A model generated the notes under the pieces. It saw only the letters and a list, made by a program, of their open reading frames with translations, had not been told where the DNA came from and made no database searches. Shown here piece by piece: positions 10,043 to 21,057 of a stretch of DNA of 64,000 nt. The first letter of the stretch is position 1. Each line of letters begins with the position of its first letter. The stretch covers positions 496,001 through 560,000 of the forward strand of contig NW_023501057.1 in NCBI RefSeq assembly GCF_014066305.1, written 5' to 3'. The position numbers and the translations under genes were made by a program. The DNA comes from Letharia columbiana (Eukaryota; Ascomycota; Lecanoromycetes; Lecanorales; Parmeliaceae).

Positions 10043-13000
10043 ATGGCGGCTAAACAACCATCGCCCTCGACGTCCAAGCGGACTAAAGATCCAACACATC
10101 AAGAAATGGCTGTCGGTAGCTACAGAAGACTGGAGGAGATTGGCCGGGGAAGCTTTGCGACGGTTTACAAAGCTTCCAAGTCTGTAAGTAGCCCTTCTGA
10201 CTTCCCTCACATCGCCATCACCCTTAGCCTCTTGCAACACCAAGTGCTGCATCCTCAAGTGTATGCTATTACAAGTCAAGGTCGCCATGAGGTCGTCTAT
10301 CAAGTCGATGCTAATGCTCCTGACTTTACAATAGAAACAACCCGGCTACGTTGCCATCAAATCCGTCGACCTGCACAAGCTTAACAAGAAACTAAAGGAC
10401 AATCTATACTCGGAGATCCACATCTTGAAGAACTTGAAACATCCACACATCGTATCCCTTATGGATTGCCAAGAAACCACGGCCCATATACATCTGATCA
10501 TGGAGTTTTGCGAGCTTGGGGACTTGTCCTACTTCATCAAGAAGAGAGACACACTGTCCCGTCATGATACCACCAGGGACATGATAAGAAAGTACCCCAA
10601 TCCTGCAGCTGGTGGTCTGAACGAGGTCATAGTCCGACACTTCCTCAAGCAGCTAGCGAGTGCTCTGGAGTTCCTAAGGAAGGGAAACTTCATCCACCGT
10701 GATGTGAAGCCGCAGAACCTCCTTCTCGACCCATCGCCCCTTTTTTGTGCCAAATTCAAGCCCGAAGCCGTCCCAGATGCTGCTCACGACGAATCGAAGG
10801 TCCCTGCCGCTGGTATTGAATCTCTGCCTACCCTGAAGATTGCGGACTTTGGCTTCGCGCGGTCTCTACCTTCAACTTCTCTTGCAGAAACACTATGTGG
10901 ATCGCCTCTATACATGGCACCCGAGATTCTAAGATACGAGAAATACGATGCAAAGGCAGATCTCTGGTCCGTTGGCACTGTCTTATACGAGATGATGGTG
11001 GGGAAGCCGCCTTTCAGAGCCTCAAACCACGTGGAATTGCTACGTAAGATTGAGCGGGGCGAGGACAGAATCAAATTTCCGGAAGAGGTGGCCTTGAGTG
11101 ACAGTATGAGGAAGCTTATCCGGAGTCTTCTGAAGCGGAATCCGGTTGAGAGGACAAGCTTTGAGGATTTCTTCAGCAATACTGTGATCAAGGATGAGAT
11201 CCCCGGATTGGCTGAGGAAGATCGACCAGCTCAGCTTCCCAAACAGGACTTGGAACCAGTGGGAAAGGGAAAAGAAAAAGCATCAGAAGGGCCAATGGGA
11301 GAGGGTTCGGCGCCAAGAACCTCAAAAGTTGACGTGACTGGTAATGTGTCACAATCTCCAAGAAGAACGATCTCAGGCAGTCCACAAACCGTTGCGCTCA
11401 GGGCTGAGCCTGCAACTCATCGTCGATCATCTGGTACGCCACCACGAACCGCTACTGGCGATTTGCGAGAAAAGAGAAACAGTACTGAGGCTACTCGAGC
11501 AAACCCACCATCAAGAGAAGCTGCACACCAAGCTACGCGTCCAAGTATGATTTCTCATGCTACGGCACCAGCACGCCAAGACTTGCTTGCACATAATAGC
11601 AAAGCTACTGCGCCCGCAGTCATGCAACAGCAACCAAGTCGGACATCTCTAGCCCCAAATTCTCCAAGGTCCGATGAGAGAGACCAGCAGCGCAAAGCGG
11701 CTTTGGAAGCTAAGGAGGCTCGAGATCGTGCAGCGCATGATGTAGCGTTCGAGCGAGACTACGTGGTGGTAGAAAAGCGAGCAGTTGAAGTCAATGCTTT
11801 CGCTGATGAGCTTGCCGCGAGCCCTAGAATCCACGGCACAACCCAAGCTCAGCAGGATTCAAATCGTGGCGCGATGGTCAGACGAGCCACTACTCAAGGA
11901 GCTCCTATTTCGGTCGCTGGCGCTCAAATCACACCGTCACGAGCCATGCAGCTGGCGTCTGGGAAAAGACCTGATCATCATCGACAGAATTCCTACGAAA
12001 GGAGGCTACAGAACATTCCTTCGGCTACTTCAGCCATCTCAAAAGCAATCAACATGGCTAGTGGCAGGCTTTTCAGTATGGGGTTCTCGCCTCCCTTGGG
12101 CATTGGTCGAGGCGGCCCTTCTCCTCCTTCTTACAGCCCCTTCCCCGCCTATCCTACGAGTCAAGGCGGCCCTCTCATGATTGGTGACGGTTCCAGAAGC
12201 CCAGCTCCCTTGGATGAAGATTCCAAAGCCGTTCAAGTAATCGAAGATTCTGCCACGAGAAGTGATGTCGTTTATGGATTCGCAGAGGTCAAGTACAAAC
12301 AGCTAATTCCTCTGGAGCCATCGATGGATCGCGGATTGGGGTTGCATCAAGCAGGAATACCAGAAGGAAGCGAGGGCGGGAACAGTATAAGTGAAGATGA
12401 TAACCTGACCGTCGATGCAATCGTTACTCTCTCGGAGGAGGCGTTAGTACTCTATGTCAAGGCATTGTCATTGCTCGCCCGGTCTATGGATATTGCGGGA
12501 GCTTGGTGGGCGCGAAAGAATCGTGGTGAGATAGTCGACGAATCGACATCGCCTCGGACCCATTCCAACACGGCAAATGCTGCAGCTATTGGTAACCGAG
12601 TTAACAACGTCGTCCAATGGGTTCGAGATCGATTCAATCAGGTCCTTGTCAAGGCCGAAGTTGTACGTCTGAAGCTGATTGAGGCCCAAAAGCAGCTCCC
12701 CGCAGATCACCCAAGCCACCCCGGCAATCATCCCTCTGCTTCAGATCCTGCGAACATGGGCACATCCGCGGACAATGTCATAGTGACTTCTGGCGTGACG
12801 GCTGAGACGCTCATGTATGATCGCGCGCTGGAGATGAGCAAGTCGGCCGCGGTCAATGAGCTGGTGGGAGATGATCTCTGGGGCTGTGAGATGAACTATG
12901 TCACGGCAATAATGCTTCTAGAGGCCGTTCTTGAGGATGACGAGGGGCCGTTTTCGAAGAAAACTGCTACGGACAAGGATGCCAAGGGCTCAAGCACGGA

Positions 13001-13272
13001 AGAAGAGGTCGTGAACGGAGTGGAAGCGGAGGACCGGAAGGTCGTACTCAAACGTAAATAGCATGCCCTCAAGAAGCTCTCGATGCAATTTTAGCTGACA
13101 AGCACATACAGTCGTTCAGGGCATCCGCTCACGCCTCGCTGCTCTTCGCAAAAAGATGCAGATCATAGCAAGGCGCAATAGCGTCCCGAATGCCACGCCA
13201 CCTCGTTCGAAATCCCCAGTCGTCGCTGCCACCGCTACGACACCGGCAATTGCTACCACTCCACCTCGATAG
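10043..13272 (+). CDS. ATG1: autophagy-initiating serine/threonine kinase
   Basis: Three exons: 10043-10183, 10335-13053 and 13112-13272 (introns of 151 and 58 nt), giving 1006 residues. Atg1 acts with Atg13 and the Atg17 scaffold to start autophagosome formation. The kinase domain shows GRGSFATV (34-41), VAIK with K56, HRDVKPQN (catalytic D170), DFG (218) and GSPLYMAPE (about 236). Between the catalytic loop and DFG lies the ~30-residue insert typical of fungal Atg1. A long Ser/Pro-rich linker follows. The Atg8-interacting motif YVVV is at residues 523-526, in the same [14 protein letters not shown] context as in other fungal Atg1. The C-terminal helical region (about 680-1006) matches the Atg13-binding EAT/tMIT domain. 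The last exon was placed because it restores the conserved [12 protein letters not shown] end; without it the frame stops at 13061. Upstream ORFs may modulate translation. Confidence 0.95.
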
Positions 13273-14682
13273 CTCATCATATCCGCCCTCTCTGCTTCAC
13301 ATGCAGATTCCTTCGAACTTTGTACAACAAATCAAACATAGTCTTTCCAGCACCGCTAAACGTCATCTTTTGCTCGGAACTACCTTCATTCTAGCAATCG
13401 AAAATCATGGTCGCATCCAATAAGAGCGCGGTGTTTCGTCTCACATCAAGCATTTTTAGCGAGGGCTGCGAGGCATACTAACCTTCTTCCTGTCACAATG
13501 ACATGCATTACGAACCTCTATTCTCATTCGTGTGGACCTTGGAGATCTGGCGCTGCATAAGAGGTGGCATTAACAAAGGCGTTGGATGAAGGGAAGGAAT
13601 GCTGGTCACACTGGCGTTGAAACTTCCTCCTTGAGTTTCGAAGGGTCGTTGGGGAAGGCGAAGACTGTATTTAGATACCCCGACCCGTAAATACAGATGA
13701 TTTTGAACCTCGGGTCTGTCCACTTATGTTCCTATAGTAACCGAATGATCTCAAACTACAACAGTATACAGCCAGCTTATCCAGCCTCCCCGGCCGAAGA
13801 TGCCGAAGCCTTGAGTCTGGATGGAATCTATGATCCAAGTGAGAAATTCCCCACAAAGTATCTCGAACAAGGCTTCAGCGAGACTACGACACTGCAAGCA
13901 GGGGCATCGCCACTTCGGATCCGAAACGAACGCACAGCGGCTTCGCGGATGGGGAAAGCCTCCGCAAAAATGCAGGCAGCCCATTTCTTGTCACCGCGAC
14001 GCACATCCACTCCGTACGGACGAAAGACGGAAGGGACCCATGGCCCAACTCGAGAAGAAGTGGGGAATCGAACCCCGCAATTCCAACGCTGGATGTCCCT
14101 CCCACCATCGCCCATACCGGTCCACCATCTGTATCATCCTTCCGTGTGCAACGGTCGAGTGAGTGTGCATGCAACCCCAGCGCCTTGTCGCATTTTCCTG
14201 TTCAGACTTCAACCGGTCGCAGCCGCCACCGACGGTGGAAGGAACCAAAAGGATTTCGCAGAGGACGAATCCTTCGAGGCACAAGTGTGGCTGAGGGGAC
14301 ATCACTCACATCGAGCTCGCGCGATCACGGGGGGGACCGACGTGGTCCACGGCCGAAAAAGCGACGGGATGGGCCAGTGTCACTTACTGGTTCGGGCCGC
14401 AACGGCTCCGTGAAAGCCGTACATATGCGCCCTCTCGTGGACTCGTGAAAACCCTGGAGGCTGGACCGACGATAAAGTCAGTACGCAGGATTGGGACCTG
14501 AACGGTGAGTCCAGCCTTCGCGCCGTTCCTATAACGTCGTCTGCGCCCTCGGCTCCTCTGCGATGCTCTACTGCGAAAAGAATCATCGCGTCTGCGTGGG
14601 AGATGTTCTCTGCGTCTCGTTTCGTCCTCGCTCTCTGCAATCCTTCGCGAATGAGAGAGATGGTCACATCGACGGCGCGGAC
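13273..14682. other. gene-poor stretch, no supported gene
   Basis: Many overlapping frames exist on both strands (for example 13697-14413 plus and 14380-14799 minus), but none shows a family signature and they mutually overlap. A GGGTTCGATTCC box-B-like sequence on the minus strand near 14064-14075 lacks a foldable tRNA body. The region could contain a decayed gene upstream of the broken membrane-protein gene. Confidence 0.4.
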
Positions 14683-15695
14683 ATGATATTTTCCCCGAAT
14701 GGAAAGGGAAATCCCCTCGTGACAACCCCCTGCCGTGCGCCTACCGCTGGCCAGGAAAGCGCACGCTGTTACGCAGATGACATCTGCCTCGATAACCATC
14801 TTTGTCTGCCACAGGTACTAGTACATATTTCCAAAACGGGAATCTCCCCTACTCAGAACCAAAATTCAAAAAGGAGATATCTCGGGAGCCAGGTAGCACT
14901 CTTTTACTTTCTAGACTTGGTCTTCAGACTCGACCTTCTATCCTAAAAGGAAACACTGACTCCGAAATCCTTAACAGCTCACGGAATCAACCGTCATCTA
15001 CAGAGGAAGTTGCACAGATCACGCGTGGCAAAGTGACGACTGCGCCAAACACCGTCAGGATGGTGAGTCCAACCGCCTCCACAAGCTCAGAACACGACAC
15101 CACCTCGACCGACAATGCCACCATCCAAGTCAACACCGATGACGGGATCGGATCGTTCCCGTCCTCGCCGACCGAATCCTGCCGCAACGCCGTCAACTTT
15201 ACCGGCGGCGCCGGCGACGTCGCCACCCAAGGCAGCAGCTCTCCGTTCGCGATCCCGGGTCGGATCGGTGATCGACAACCGCACACCGGGCTCGACGGCA
15301 CCGAACGATACCAGCGCCGCCGCTACCATCGTCAGCACCAGCACCGTGACAGCCACGCCACCGCCACCGCCACCGCCTCGGCCAGCGCAGCGGCGGGCTC
15401 GAAGGATCGGGCGGCGATAGGTGCTGGTGTGGGGGGTGCCCTTGGGTCTAGCGTCGCTGGGAGCTTCGGCCATGTTGTGGAGGCAACGGCGGCGCGCGCG
15501 GGGGTTGGGGATGAAGGCGGAGGCTTGGGGGAAGAGATTTGATGCTTTGGCGAGGATGAAGGGGTTGGATTGTCGGGAAGATCATGCCTCCTGGGCCATG
15601 GCAACTGCCTGAAAACGCAAGGATTTGAGGAGCTGGATGGTGCACGTGCTCAGGATGTCCATGAGATGGCGGGGTGGAAAGGGAGGCCGAGATGA
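14683..15695 (+). pseudogene. broken gene for a fungal cysteine-rich single-pass membrane protein
   Basis: Protein-like blocks lie in one direction but in changing frames. First comes a block with SPNGKGNPLVTTPC and DICLDNHLCL (about 14683-14815), the pattern of the N-terminal Cys-rich domain of small fungal membrane proteins. Then follow SATGTSTYF (14802 onward), a Ser/Thr-rich stretch, and SKDRAAIGAGVG (to 15430). Across a run of six G at 15431-15436 the frame changes to GVPLGLASLGASAMLWRQRRRARG, a transmembrane segment with a basic stop-transfer. A last block, FEELDGARAQDVHEMAGWKG, ends at 15695 after a further shift. At least three frame changes are needed, and no intron explains the one at the G run. 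It could be a true pseudogene or a gene with several assembly indels. The function of this family is unknown to me. Confidence 0.5.
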
Positions 15696-17114
15696 TGATG
15701 CCGAGCATCGATGTGTCTGCCTGTGGGATGTCCGTCGCGAGGACTTTGAGAGATGGCCGGAAGACGGCTGCAGCTGGAACGGAAGAGGGGCCAAAGTCTC
15801 GACATCCTGCTTCGGCCGATTGGTCAGGAGGAGGGACAACCTGATCAAGATTCTGCATCTGCTCGGGAAATCGCTCCGGGACCTTCTGAATTCGACACCA
15901 TGCCCCGCTACTGTTTAATGGGCCTTGAGGTACATCTCGGAGCAAGGTAGAAGCGACCTTGGCGCTCGGTCAGGGAGATGGCAATCGAACGAATGGGGTC
16001 TGTCATTGCCCAGAAGCGCCGCTCCGCATCCGCTTGGGGGCTCTTTCCCGAGTTGGTAGGACTCGACGCATTGGAGAGTCTTCGCGCATTGGCATCTCGA
16101 GCAATCACTTCTGACCAGCGTGGACGTGACAGCCTCGCCTGTCTTAACACAAGTAGCTCACGGGGCCAAATATAAATGTGTTGAGTCTTTCGGTGACGGC
16201 GCTAAGCATCGACAACACTTTCTGTCCGCTGCCGACTCCGTTTGCACAACACATTCTCCAAATGATGACACAACAACACACTCTTTTCCAGGTTTCTGTC
16301 AAGGTCTTTACCAACCCCGTAAGCTTATCCCCATCCATCTTGCCAGAGAAAATCCTTGCGACCCAAGACAACGAACGGTCTCCGCTTCACCCCATTCTAT
16401 TCCCTTCCGACCGTCACATTCAGCGACTCAACAGACGCAACCGTGGACGATCGGTCTTCGACCGTCTACTTGGATTATCCCGGGGGAGCTTTGAAGATCG
16501 ATCGCCGAGGACAGAGACCAGCAACCGAGGACTCTGGTGGCGTCCTCCAGCGTCATGCGCTCAGCAAGTCCCGCTCGGCGCGTCATGGTCGATCCGCAAG
16601 GTCACCCAAAGTCCTCGAAGCAGGCCCCGTTTCCCGACGATGATGCTGACGCCTTTGTTGATCCTTTAGCATCTGGAGGAGGAGGCGTAATAGGTAGGGG
16701 CTGGATCAGATCCGTAAGGGTGAGCGAAATATTGCCTGAATGACACAAGTGTCAACATCGAAAAATCCGAACCCGACATCTAAGACTTAGCTCAGACTTC
16801 AAGAACCTTCCTGACGTACTCACTTTGCGCATGTGTGCCTACAAGACAGATACATGATTGTCCGCCCAAGAGCTCCCTCTCCCTCCCTTTCTCGTTCCTT
16901 CATCTCTTCCTCAGTCACTCTAGTCATTTGGAACCCTCGTCTCAGCATGCGACTGCGACTGCGGCGACCAGAACCTACGTACTAACATTTCCCCAGTCCT
17001 AGCTTAGTCCTCCTGGCCAGAACATTCTCTCCCCCTTCTTTCTTTCTTTCTTTCTTCCTTCTGACGACATTACTCTTCTGAATTCGCCCGCCTTCCTCTC
17101 TCTGCTCTTGCCAG

Positions 17115-17145
<31 letters not shown>

Positions 17146-17635
17146 CTTCGTCACAAGTTCCTAATCCCGTGTACCTCAGTTGCTGCACATACGCATATGA
17201 TCCTTGCGTACACGCGCACAGCTCGACTCTCATACCATACTGTGTTTTTCGTCAGCGTTGATCGTGTATTGTGAGTGATTTGAAGAAGTCTGGCAGGCGC
17301 CTCATTATGGCACCCGTTTGATGCGAAGCAATGGAGAGGCTGGATGAAGAAGGATGTGGCTCACTAGCGAGATCTGGCTCGAGTGAGGACGTTTGGTCTA
17401 AAGACCGTTTGCCGGGTTACACTAGACGAAGCATATGGTGCAGAGTCGGCCCCTTAGTCAGTGGGCTGCCTCGGACCTATTGGGTCGAATGAGTTCCTGC
17501 TTATCTGGAGGAGAAACTTGCGAGCAAGCGAATGCGGATGGAGAGGGGCTTTTGCATTCGCTCGCTATCATGCATGCTCAGGATACGAAATGAGCCTCTT
17601 CTACCGCTCACTGCACTGTCTTCATGCCTGCTTTC
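15696..17635. other. intergenic between convergent units, with microsatellites
   Basis: No frame could be assigned to a family. The stretch before 17200 is pyrimidine-rich with a CTTT repeat (about 17036-17057) and a long CTT repeat (17116-17149). It separates the broken plus-strand gene from the 3' end of APE2. Confidence 0.45.
17116..17149. repeat. (CTT)n microsatellite
   Basis: About eleven tandem CTT units. A shorter CTTT tract lies about 60 bp to the left. Both are non-coding. Confidence 0.9.
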
Positions 17636-20600
17636 CTACAGTTCCTGTCCGCTCTTCGCCAGATATCCGTTATCCGAGAGCCAGCTCTCCACATCTCCTG
17701 TGTCTCTCTTCAACCAGCTCGCTTTCGCGCGTACAGTGTCTGAGCTCTGCTCTAACGCTCGATCAAAGCCCTAAACCATTAAATTTAGCAATAACTCCTT
17801 TCTCCAGACCCTCATGCAGCAGAAAAAAAGACGGAAGTCAAGAATACCTTGGTACTCCTCTCCTTAAACCACTTTCTTACTCGCTCCAGCTGTTCTTCTG
17901 ACGTGAATCCGCCTGTACACATCTGCACAACAGTACTCAGCATGCCCAGACTAGCGGGACACTTCTTATTGATTGACTCCCAATTCGCTGTCATCCAGCT
18001 CCACAGGCCCTCAATACCCTCCTTCTCACTCCTCAGCCCCGCAATAGGCAAGTACACGTCCTGACCCTTGACGTCGTCGCTCAGTGGCAGACCCAGCGAA
18101 CGATGAATCAGTTTCTCGCCCTTCACGCGGCCCAGGGAGCGTAGTGCGGTGTTGCGCTCATCTGCGTCGTTGGCAATCTTGTACTCGTTGAAGATGGTGT
18201 CGTATTCCTTGTCACCACCATTTTGGAGAGCGATGGCGTAGACGCTACCACGGATGTTCGGGTGAATGGCTTTCCGGTTGCCGGCAGCCCACTCCCTGAA
18301 CATGTCCTGTGCGGCCTTGATGATTTTCTCATCTCCAGCAAGACCAGCGCTCCCGAAGAGTAGAGCTTTGAATTGCGCTTGAATGTGATCTTCATCGGGG
18401 GTGAAAGCCCAGCCCTTTTCGTGAGCCTTGGGGCTTACGAGGTCGCGCTGGAATGCTTTTAGAGCATCCTGTGTCTTCTGGTCCTCGAAGACCCACGCGG
18501 AACGGATGGACGAAATGCGGGTTAGAAGTTCATCCCAGACAACGAATTCAGATTCGCTGCTGAAGGATTTGAGAAGGGAAAGGATGCCAGATGTTTTTTG
18601 GTAGCCGGATGAGGCGAGGGCACCAGCGTCGGCGATCATGCCGGCGCGGTCTTCCACGGAAAGGAGGCCTTGTTTCGCCGCTTGGCCGAGCTTCTCAAGA
18701 CGGTCGGGGGTGTAGGACGTCCTGTATGTACCGGAGTGGTCGGCATTGAGCTTGAAGAAGTCTGTGTTAGGGATTTCGAAATCGTGCTCACGGCCAAAGA
18801 GGGTGAGGTCCTCGTTGACTCCATTCTTGGTCTTGAGACCTAAAAATACAGGATAGAGGGTCTCGTCCTCTTCGGGTTTTGTATCGCCTGTTCGCAGGAA
18901 TCGATTCTGTTTGACGTGGATACTCTTTGAGTCCTTGCTCTCCGTCACAGTCACCACTGGATATCCCACTTTCTTGGTCCAGATATCCATGATCTTCTCC
19001 ACAGGCTTACCACTCGCATCACTCAGCGCAGCCCACAGATCCTCGGTTTTGGTGTTACCGTATGCATGCTTCTTGATGTACCGCCGAATTCCCTCCATGA
19101 AGGTCTGTTCACCAAGATATTGGGATATCATGCGGATCACACAAGAGCCTTTCGAGTATGAGATCGCATCAAAGATTTGGTTCACCTCGTCTGCACGTTT
19201 TACTGGTACTTCGATAGGATGGCTACTCCGCAGGGAGTCAAGAGACAGTGCGCTCTGGAGATCACCAACGACGTAACCTTGCCAGACTTTCCACTCAGGG
19301 TAGAATTTATTGCAAGAGTACCACGACATCCAGGTTGCAAACCCTTCGTTGAGCCAAAGTCCATCCCAGAAATCCATAGTGACAAGATTACCAAACCATT
19401 GATGGGCAAGTTCGTGCTGGACAACCTCTGCGATCCTCTCCTTGGTCGAAGCACCACTCTTCTGCTCGTCATACAGCAGGTCGACGACCCTGTACGTGAT
19501 AAGTCCCCAGTTCTCCATGGCTCCAGCACTGAAATCAGGGACTGCCACCATGTCCATCTTTGTTAATGGGAACTCATTATCGAATTCTTTTTCATAGAAG
19601 GCCAAAGTTTTTGCCGCGAGGTCCAGAGAAAATCGGCCGTGCTCTATATCTTTGTCCGGTGTTGCGTATACTCGAATGGGTACTCTGAAGGCCTTGGTCT
19701 CAACGTAATTTAGCTCTCCAACAATGAACGCCAAAAGATAGGTTGACATCAGAGGAGTCTTGTTGAAAGTCACGGCCTTCTTCTTGCCTCCACTGATTTT
19801 CGACTCCACCTCCTTCTCGGATGCCACATCCATATTGCTCAAGCATGTGAGGTTCTTTTCCGCCACGAGAGTGATGGTGTACTGCGCTTTTAAAGCAGGC
19901 TCATCAAAGCATGGAAAAGCTCTTCGAGCATCTGTAGGCTCCATCTGCGTGCTTGCAATGTACTGTGTCTTGCCCTCCTCGTCCTTGTACGATGACCTGT
20001 AAAACCCAGCCATCTTATCATTCAAATAGCCAGTAAAGGTATGCGTTAGCTGAGCTTTCGAGCCTGCAGGTATCGAGTTGTCAAACGATATTGTGGTCAT
20101 CTGATTGTCTTCGTTGTAGGCGAGCTTTGGGGACGAGGTGACCTCGCTGCCACCAGCCGAGATCTTTGTTGAATGAATGTCTATCTCCAACGTGTTGAGG
20201 GAGATGGACTTTGTGTCTTCTTTGACATCAAGACTAGGAAGTCACTCGGTTAGCCAGAAGCCCTGGGGCACGCTGACCAGAGAAGAGGAAAGTCGGACAA
20301 CCTGCATTGTCTTCACCGTACATACTCAATCACCACTGTTCCCTTATAGCTGAACTCGTCAAAGTTCGGTTCCAAGGTCAAATCATAGTGCAAGGGCTTC
20401 ACGTGGGTTGGCAGCACCTCTCGATTAGACTCGACATGGACGCTTCCACCGGGGATATCTGCATTCTTTCTGCACATGGCTCTTCGATGTGAGCAATGTC
20501 TGACTGTCTGACTGGCTGGGAATCTCTGCTGAACGAGGTTGCGTTTCTCGAGACCTGGAAATTTTACAGTTGCACAGAAGAGACGAGAAGTCGCAGGTGA

Positions 20601-20693
20601 AGATGGTGGTATGTTATGGACAGAGATTCTAGAGAAGGGCGGAGTTACAATATGAGCTGCTAGTCTGCGTGCTTTTGTAGTTGTTCGAATCAT
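17636..20693 (-). CDS. APE2: M1-family zinc aminopeptidase (Ape2/Aap1 type)
   Basis: Three exons on the minus strand: 20693-20326, 20233-17848 and 17770-17636 (introns of 92 and 77 nt), giving 962 residues. It is a broad-specificity aminopeptidase that removes N-terminal residues from peptides. The exopeptidase motif GAMEN is at about 360-364. The zinc site HELAH is at 396-400 with the third ligand E419 in LNEGF. The short last exon (GFDRALEQS to the stop) was added because it supplies the conserved C-terminal helices; the unspliced frame ends early at 17812. The first ~72 residues are basic, hydroxylated and free of acidic clusters, like a mitochondrial presequence. M73 (MCRKNADIPGG) precedes the conserved domain and could start a cytosolic form, so dual localisation is plausible but not shown. 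Confidence 0.93.
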
Positions 20694-21057
20694 CGACCCC
20701 GCTCGTAGGCAGCTATCAATTACGAAGAGGTGGGAAGGACTGCAGTTGCAAATCTATAATAGGAAGGTTGACGCAAATGTATGCAGGGACGAGTCACTTG
20801 TACCCCAATTTACGGAATACTCGTATTCTCCAGCACAGGATGGAGATGAGTACGTATGCAAAATGACTTGCACTTTCAAACAGAACTAAACATCTGCCCA
20901 TGTACCACCACTTAGTTCTCTCAAGCTCAAGACGAGCTTAAGCAACAGTTGATTAGAAATGTTCCCAGATCTATCCTACCTAGTTATACACCACATTCTT
21001 TTTACCGAGCATGACCAGCCCATCTTCTTTTCACGCCAGAGCGCCAGACTGATACCG
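20694..21057. other. intergenic, APE2 promoter and IES1 3' end
   Basis: About 360 bp between tandem minus-strand genes. Nothing is encoded that I can support. Confidence 0.5.

Noticed and set aside
13054..13061. Stop of ATG1 at 13059-13061
   Set aside because: A 58-nt intron restores the conserved [13 protein letters not shown]-terminus.
14040..14120. tRNA-like box B (GGGTTCGATTCC) on the minus strand
   Set aside because: No matching acceptor stem (7 bp) or anticodon arm of the right size can be formed within 70-90 nt upstream; the T stem also has a mismatch.
13697..14799. Open frames of 100-240 codons on both strands
   Set aside because: Mutually overlapping, no family signature, no consistent splice pattern. 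GC-rich sequence makes such frames likely by chance.
15448..15945. 165-codon minus frame, Pro/Ser-rich
   Set aside because: Antisense to the transmembrane and tail blocks of the broken plus-strand gene; a shadow.
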